Part shown: positions 51,328 to 54,518 of the stretch, one piece after another
Layout of the letters: each line of letters begins with the position of its first letter
Position numbering within the stretch: position 1 is the first letter of the stretch
Assembly (NCBI GenBank): GCA_964498125.1
Contig: CAZCGE010000052.1
Span: 1-54,518 of the forward strand
Reading direction: 5' to 3'
Source: CAMDBL01 sp964498125
GTDB taxonomy: Bacteria; Pseudomonadota; Alphaproteobacteria; Rhizobiales; Hyphomicrobiaceae
DNA length: 54,518 bases
Made by a program: the position numbers and the translations under genes
The notes under the pieces: model-generated
The model's database searches: none
What the model was told of the DNA's origin: nothing
The model's input: the letters and a program-made list of their open reading frames with translations, nothing else

Positions 51328-52398
51328 ATGACCGACCGCCTCGTCACCGGCGCCAAGAAGGAGACCGACGCCTTCGAGGCGACGATCCGGCCGCAGTCGC
51401 TCGACGAGTTCATCGGCCAGGAGCAGGCGCGCGCCAACCTCAAGGTGTTCATCCAGGCCGCCAAAGGGCGCGGTGACGCGCTCGATCATGTGCTGTTCGC
51501 CGGCCCGCCGGGCCTCGGCAAGACCACGCTGGCCCAGATCATGGCCAAGGAGCTGGGCGTCGGCTTCCGCGCCACCTCTGGGCCGGTCATCTCCAAGGCC
51601 GGCGACCTGGCGGCGCTGCTCACCAATCTCGAGGATCGCGACGTCCTCTTTATCGACGAGATCCACCGGCTCAACCCGGCCATCGAGGAGATCCTCTACC
51701 CGGCCATGGAGGATTTCCAGCTCGATCTCATCATCGGCGAGGGGCCGGCGGCACGTTCGGTGCGCATCGATCTGTCGAAATTCACCCTGATTGGCGCGAC
51801 GACACGAGCCGGCCTGCTGACCAACCCGCTGCGTGACCGCTTCGGCATCCCGATCCGGCTCAACTTCTACACCCATGACGAGCTGGAGCTGATCATCAAG
51901 CGTGGCGCCAGGGTTCTGGGCGCCAACGTCTCGCAGGATGGCGCACGCGAGATCGCCCGCCGGTCGCGTGGCACACCACGTATCGCTGGCCGGCTACTGC
52001 GCCGGGTGCGGGACTTCGCCACCGTGGACAACGTGCCGATCATCGATGCCGCCGCCGCCGATCGTGCCCTGCGCATGCTGGAGGTGGACTCGGAAGGCCT
52101 CGACGCGCTCGATCACAGGTATCTCTCGTGCATTACCAAGAACTACGGCGGCGGCCCGGTCGGCATCGAGACCATCGCGGCGGCGCTGTCGGAGCCACGC
52201 GACGCGCTCGAGGAGATCGTCGAGCCCTATCTGTTGCAGCAGGGCTTCATCGGCCGCACGCCGCGTGGCCGAATTGTCACACTCAAGGCCTACAAGCACC
52301 TGGGTCTATCGGCCCCGGCGCGGTCGGCGGCGCCGGAGCTGCCACTGTTCCAGGACGACGTTGAGGACGCCGGCAACGACGAGGCCGGAGCCGCGTGA
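51328..52398 (+). CDS. ruvB: Holliday junction branch-migration ATPase RuvB
   Basis: A 356-residue AAA+ ring motor that drives branch migration with RuvA. Seen: IRPQSLDEFIGQEQARANLKV, Walker A GPPGLGKTT, Walker B LFIDEIHRLNPAIEE, sensor 1 GATTRAGLLTNPLRDRFG, and the C-terminal winged helix ending QGFIGRTPRGRIVT. The ATG at 51328 matches the usual N-terminus; the frame is open upstream to 51241. It is separated from ruvA by the PilZ gene, so it probably has its own promoter. Confidence 0.96.
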   Translation: MTDRLVTGAKKETDAFEATIRPQSLDEFIGQEQARANLKVFIQAAKGRGDALDHVLFAGPPGLGKTTLAQIMAKELGVGFRATSGPVISKAGDLAALLTNLEDRDVLFIDEIHRLNPAIEEILYPAMEDFQLDLIIGEGPAARSVRIDLSKFTLIGATTRAGLLTNPLRDRFGIPIRLNFYTHDELELIIKRGARVLGANVSQDGAREIARRSRGTPRIAGRLLRRVRDFATVDNVPIIDAAAADRALRMLEVDSEGLDALDHRYLSCITKNYGGGPVGIETIAAALSEPRDALEEIVEPYLLQQGFIGRTPRGRIVTLKAYKHLGLSAPARSAAPELPLFQDDVEDAGNDEAGAA

Positions 52399-52495
52399 GC
52401 ATCTGTTGATATGGCCCGACGCTCCATAGTATCGCCCGAATGGGCAGGCACGTCCGCTCGCCGGCTTCTCATGGCGATTTTCGAGGGCAGAGCGA

Positions 52496-53395
52496 ATGAT
52501 CTCGCGACGCAGGTTCCTGCAGGGTGTTACGGCTTTTTCGGGGGGCACATTCGGTCTCAGCGGCTATGGCATGGCCGTGGAGCCGATGTCACTCGGCGTG
52601 ACGCGCTATCGCGTCTCGCCGCTGGGCTGGCCCAAGGGGCTCAAACTCAGGATCGCGGCGCTGGCCGACATCCATGCTTGCGAGCCGTGGATGACGGCGG
52701 ATCGGGTGGCCGACATCGCTCAACGCGCCAACGCCCTGCAACCGGACCTGATCGTACTGCTCGGCGACTATGCCGCCGCGCACAAGCTGGTCGTCAAGCA
52801 TGTCCCGGCGGACGCCTGGGCCGAGGCTCTGGCGGTGTGCCGGGCGCCACTTGGCGTCCACGCCGTCATCGGCAACCACGACTGGTGGGACGACAAAGCC
52901 GCGATGGCGGCCGGCAAGGGGCCGGTCGCTGGCCGGATCGCGCTCGAGCGGCGTGGCGTGCCGGTGTATGAGAACGACGCCATTCGCCTGAAGAAGAACG
53001 GCCGTGCCTTCTGGCTGGCCGGCCTCGGCGACCAGTTGGCGTTCGCCGGCCGCCGCCGCCGCATGGGCCTGCGCAGCGGCACCGACGACCTTCCCGGCAC
53101 CCTGGCCAAGGTCAAGGATGATGCGCCTGTCATCCTGCTGGCGCACGAACCGGACATCTTTCCGCAGGTGTCCAACCGAGTGTCATTGACGCTGGCGGGA
53201 CACACGCACGGCGGGCAAATCCGCATGCTGGGCTATGCGCCGGTGGTGGCGTCCCGCTATCGCGGCCGTTACGCCTACGGCCATGTCGTCGAGCAGGGCC
53301 GCCACATGATCGTCTCGGGCGGCCTCGGCTGCTCGATCATGCCAGTTCGCATCGGCATGCCGCCGGAGATCGTGCTGGTCGAGGTGGGGGCTTGA
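52496..53395 (+). CDS. Exported metallophosphoesterase (YkuE/YaeI-like)
   Basis: A 299-residue calcineurin-type phosphoesterase. The N-terminus MISRRRFLQGVTAFSGG is a twin-arginine signal (SRRRFLQ), so the folded, metal-loaded enzyme should be exported by Tat. Metal-binding motifs in order: LADIHACEPW (DxH), VLLGDY (GD), IGNHDWWDD (GNHD), LAHEPD, and AGHTHGGQ (GHxH). YkuE-type relatives act on lipids such as UDP-diacylglucosamine or on envelope phosphoesters. GAGGGC precedes the ATG. It lies about 100 bases after ruvB on the same strand. Confidence 0.9.
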   Translation: MISRRRFLQGVTAFSGGTFGLSGYGMAVEPMSLGVTRYRVSPLGWPKGLKLRIAALADIHACEPWMTADRVADIAQRANALQPDLIVLLGDYAAAHKLVVKHVPADAWAEALAVCRAPLGVHAVIGNHDWWDDKAAMAAGKGPVAGRIALERRGVPVYENDAIRLKKNGRAFWLAGLGDQLAFAGRRRRMGLRSGTDDLPGTLAKVKDDAPVILLAHEPDIFPQVSNRVSLTLAGHTHGGQIRMLGYAPVVASRYRGRYAYGHVVEQGRHMIVSGGLGCSIMPVRIGMPPEIVLVEVGA

Positions 53396-53399
53396 GGTA

Positions 53400-53475
53400 A
53401 CGTATGGAAGATTGTGTCAGTCACGGAAGGGGGTACTCCCTTGGATTGTCTAGGTCCAAGCAATGGAGCACCCCC
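53400..53475 (+). mobile_element. Left end region of an IS256-family element
   Basis: The transition from the phosphoesterase gene to the transposase leader. 'ggaagattgtgtcag' near 53406 is the likely terminal inverted repeat. A small hairpin 'aaggg...cccтt'-type lies at about 53427-53442. The other end is outside the window, so the repeat could not be matched. Confidence 0.5.
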
Positions 53476-54518
53476 ATGTCGCACAGGGCGACGATCAAGA
53501 GCCTACCTCGGGCATTCGAGATTATGAAGGCCATGCGGGCCAATGATATCGAAGTGAGCGATGACTACCGTTTGGCTGGCCGGCAAGCGCTCAAGGAGAT
53601 TATCGAGGGTCGCATGCGGGCTGGCGTCGATCAGCATCTGGAGGCCATGGCCCGGCGTGGCGAGGCCGACCGGCGCAACGGCGTCTTCCGGCGCACGCTG
53701 CTGACCGAGCTCGGGCTGATCGAGCTTGCCGTGCCGCGGACGCGGGCGTTTTCCCCGATCGCGGTGGTCAGGGCCTATGCACGCCGCTCGGCCAACATCG
53801 ACCGCATGATCCTCGCCTGCTTCGTGCTGGGGCTGTCGACCCGCAAGGTGGCGACCGCCCTGTTGCCGGTGCTCGGCCGTCCGGTCTCCGCCGGGACGGT
53901 CAGCCAGGTCGCCAAGTCGCTCGACGCGGCCGTCCAGGCGTTCCATCGCCGGCCCCTGAAAGACCAGTACAAGCACCTCTTTCTCGACGGCGTGGTGCTG
54001 TCGCGCAAAACCGGCGCAGGCGCGCTCAAACGGCCTGTTCTGGTGGCCCTTGGGGTTCGTTTCGATGGTCGCCGCGAGGTGATCGACTTCCGGCTGGTGG
54101 TGGCCGAAAGCGCCGCGCAGTGGGAACTGTTCCTCGGCGACCTGAGCAAGCGCGGTCTGGTCGGCGACAGGCTCGAGATGATCGCCGTCGATGGCGGCTC
54201 GGGCCTCAATGCGGCGTTGCCGACCGCCTTCCCCGACAAGCCCGTGCAGCGCTGCTGGGCGCACAAGATGCGCAATGTGCTCGACAAGGTCAGGAAGGCC
54301 GACCGCGAAGCCGTCAAGCGAAGTCTGCACGCCGTCATGAACGCCGCCAACATCGTCAAGGCGCGCAAGGCCGCCCGCCGCTTCGCCGATCGCTGGCAGG
54401 TCACCTACGCCAACGCCGTTGCCTGCCTCAGGAACGACCTCGACGAGCTGCTCACCTGCTTCCGCTACAAGACCCTGGAGGAGCGAAAACGTGTCCGAAC
54501 CACCAACACCATCGAACG
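53476..54518 (+). CDS. IS256-family (mutator) transposase, 3' end beyond the window
   Basis: An uninterrupted frame of more than 347 codons from the ATG at 53476 (MSHRATIKSLPRAFEIMKA) to the window edge. Seen: YARRSANIDRMILACFVLGLSTRKVA, the first catalytic Asp in YKHLFLDGVVLS, the second in IAVDGGSGLN, the CxxH-type QRCWAHKMRN characteristic of the family, and RTTNTIE approaching the last catalytic Glu. GGAG precedes the ATG. The gene looks intact as far as it is visible and may be active. It is inserted just after the phosphoesterase stop. Confidence 0.93.
   Translation, partial: MSHRATIKSLPRAFEIMKAMRANDIEVSDDYRLAGRQALKEIIEGRMRAGVDQHLEAMARRGEADRRNGVFRRTLLTELGLIELAVPRTRAFSPIAVVRAYARRSANIDRMILACFVLGLSTRKVATALLPVLGRPVSAGTVSQVAKSLDAAVQAFHRRPLKDQYKHLFLDGVVLSRKTGAGALKRPVLVALGVRFDGRREVIDFRLVVAESAAQWELFLGDLSKRGLVGDRLEMIAVDGGSGLNAALPTAFPDKPVQRCWAHKMRNVLDKVRKADREAVKRSLHAVMNAANIVKARKAARRFADRWQVTYANAVACLRNDLDELLTCFRYKTLEERKRVRTTNTIE

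Overview
The window is 54.5 kb of GC-rich DNA. It most likely comes from an alphaproteobacterium of the order Hyphomicrobiales (Rhizobiales). The evidence is the kind of genes and insertion sequences (IS1182, IS1380, IS256 and an IS5/IS427-type element), an integrase/S26-peptidase/DUF2285 module of the type carried by rhizobial integrative elements, and alphaproteobacterial-style palindromic repeats between genes. Genus and species cannot be read from the sequence.

Layout. 0-16 kb is mostly metabolic: an acetyl-CoA hydrolase/CoA-transferase, the pseudokinase AMPylase SelO with a cupin protein, a run of small unrecognised genes (4.5-8.2 kb), a class III aminotransferase, and a minus-strand operon of HyuA, HyuB, a short-chain dehydrogenase and a class IV aminotransferase. 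16-19 kb is a scar zone: a 508-bp internally deleted IS5-type element flanked by TA, and a frameshifted, 3'-truncated IS1182 transposase. 19-30.7 kb holds three large, apparently exported clan CD cysteine-protease-fold proteins: a TPR-CHAT protein, a protein with 14 WD40 blades plus a caspase domain, and a metacaspase-like protein. An amidase and an amputated caspase N-terminus lie among them. 31-38.4 kb is again accessory: a methyltransferase, an aminoglycoside 3-N-acetyltransferase-like gene, a broken IS1380 transposase, several copies of a decayed dispersed repeat, two gene stubs, and a translationally coupled minus-strand module (DUF2285 gene with a frameshift, HTH protein, TraF-like S26 peptidase, tyrosine recombinase). 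This zone ends at a 23-bp fragment that matches the 3' end of a tRNA-Ser gene, a probable attR site.

38.4-54.5 kb looks like stable chromosome: DUF433, serine hydrolase and MFS transporter, an EF-G-like GTPase, an operon of exported rhodanese, Ldh-type dehydrogenase and MBL hydrolase, then rarA, ridA, ruvC, ruvA, a PilZ gene, ruvB and an exported metallophosphoesterase. An IS256-family element enters at the right edge. Holliday-junction processing (ruvC, ruvA, ruvB) and fork repair (rarA) are thus grouped. Two oddities stand out: a heptanucleotide minisatellite between ruvC and ruvA, and a PilZ gene between ruvA and ruvB.

The most noteworthy candidate system is the cluster of exported CHAT/caspase proteins at 19-31 kb. 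Its joint function is inferred only from proximity and shared architecture.
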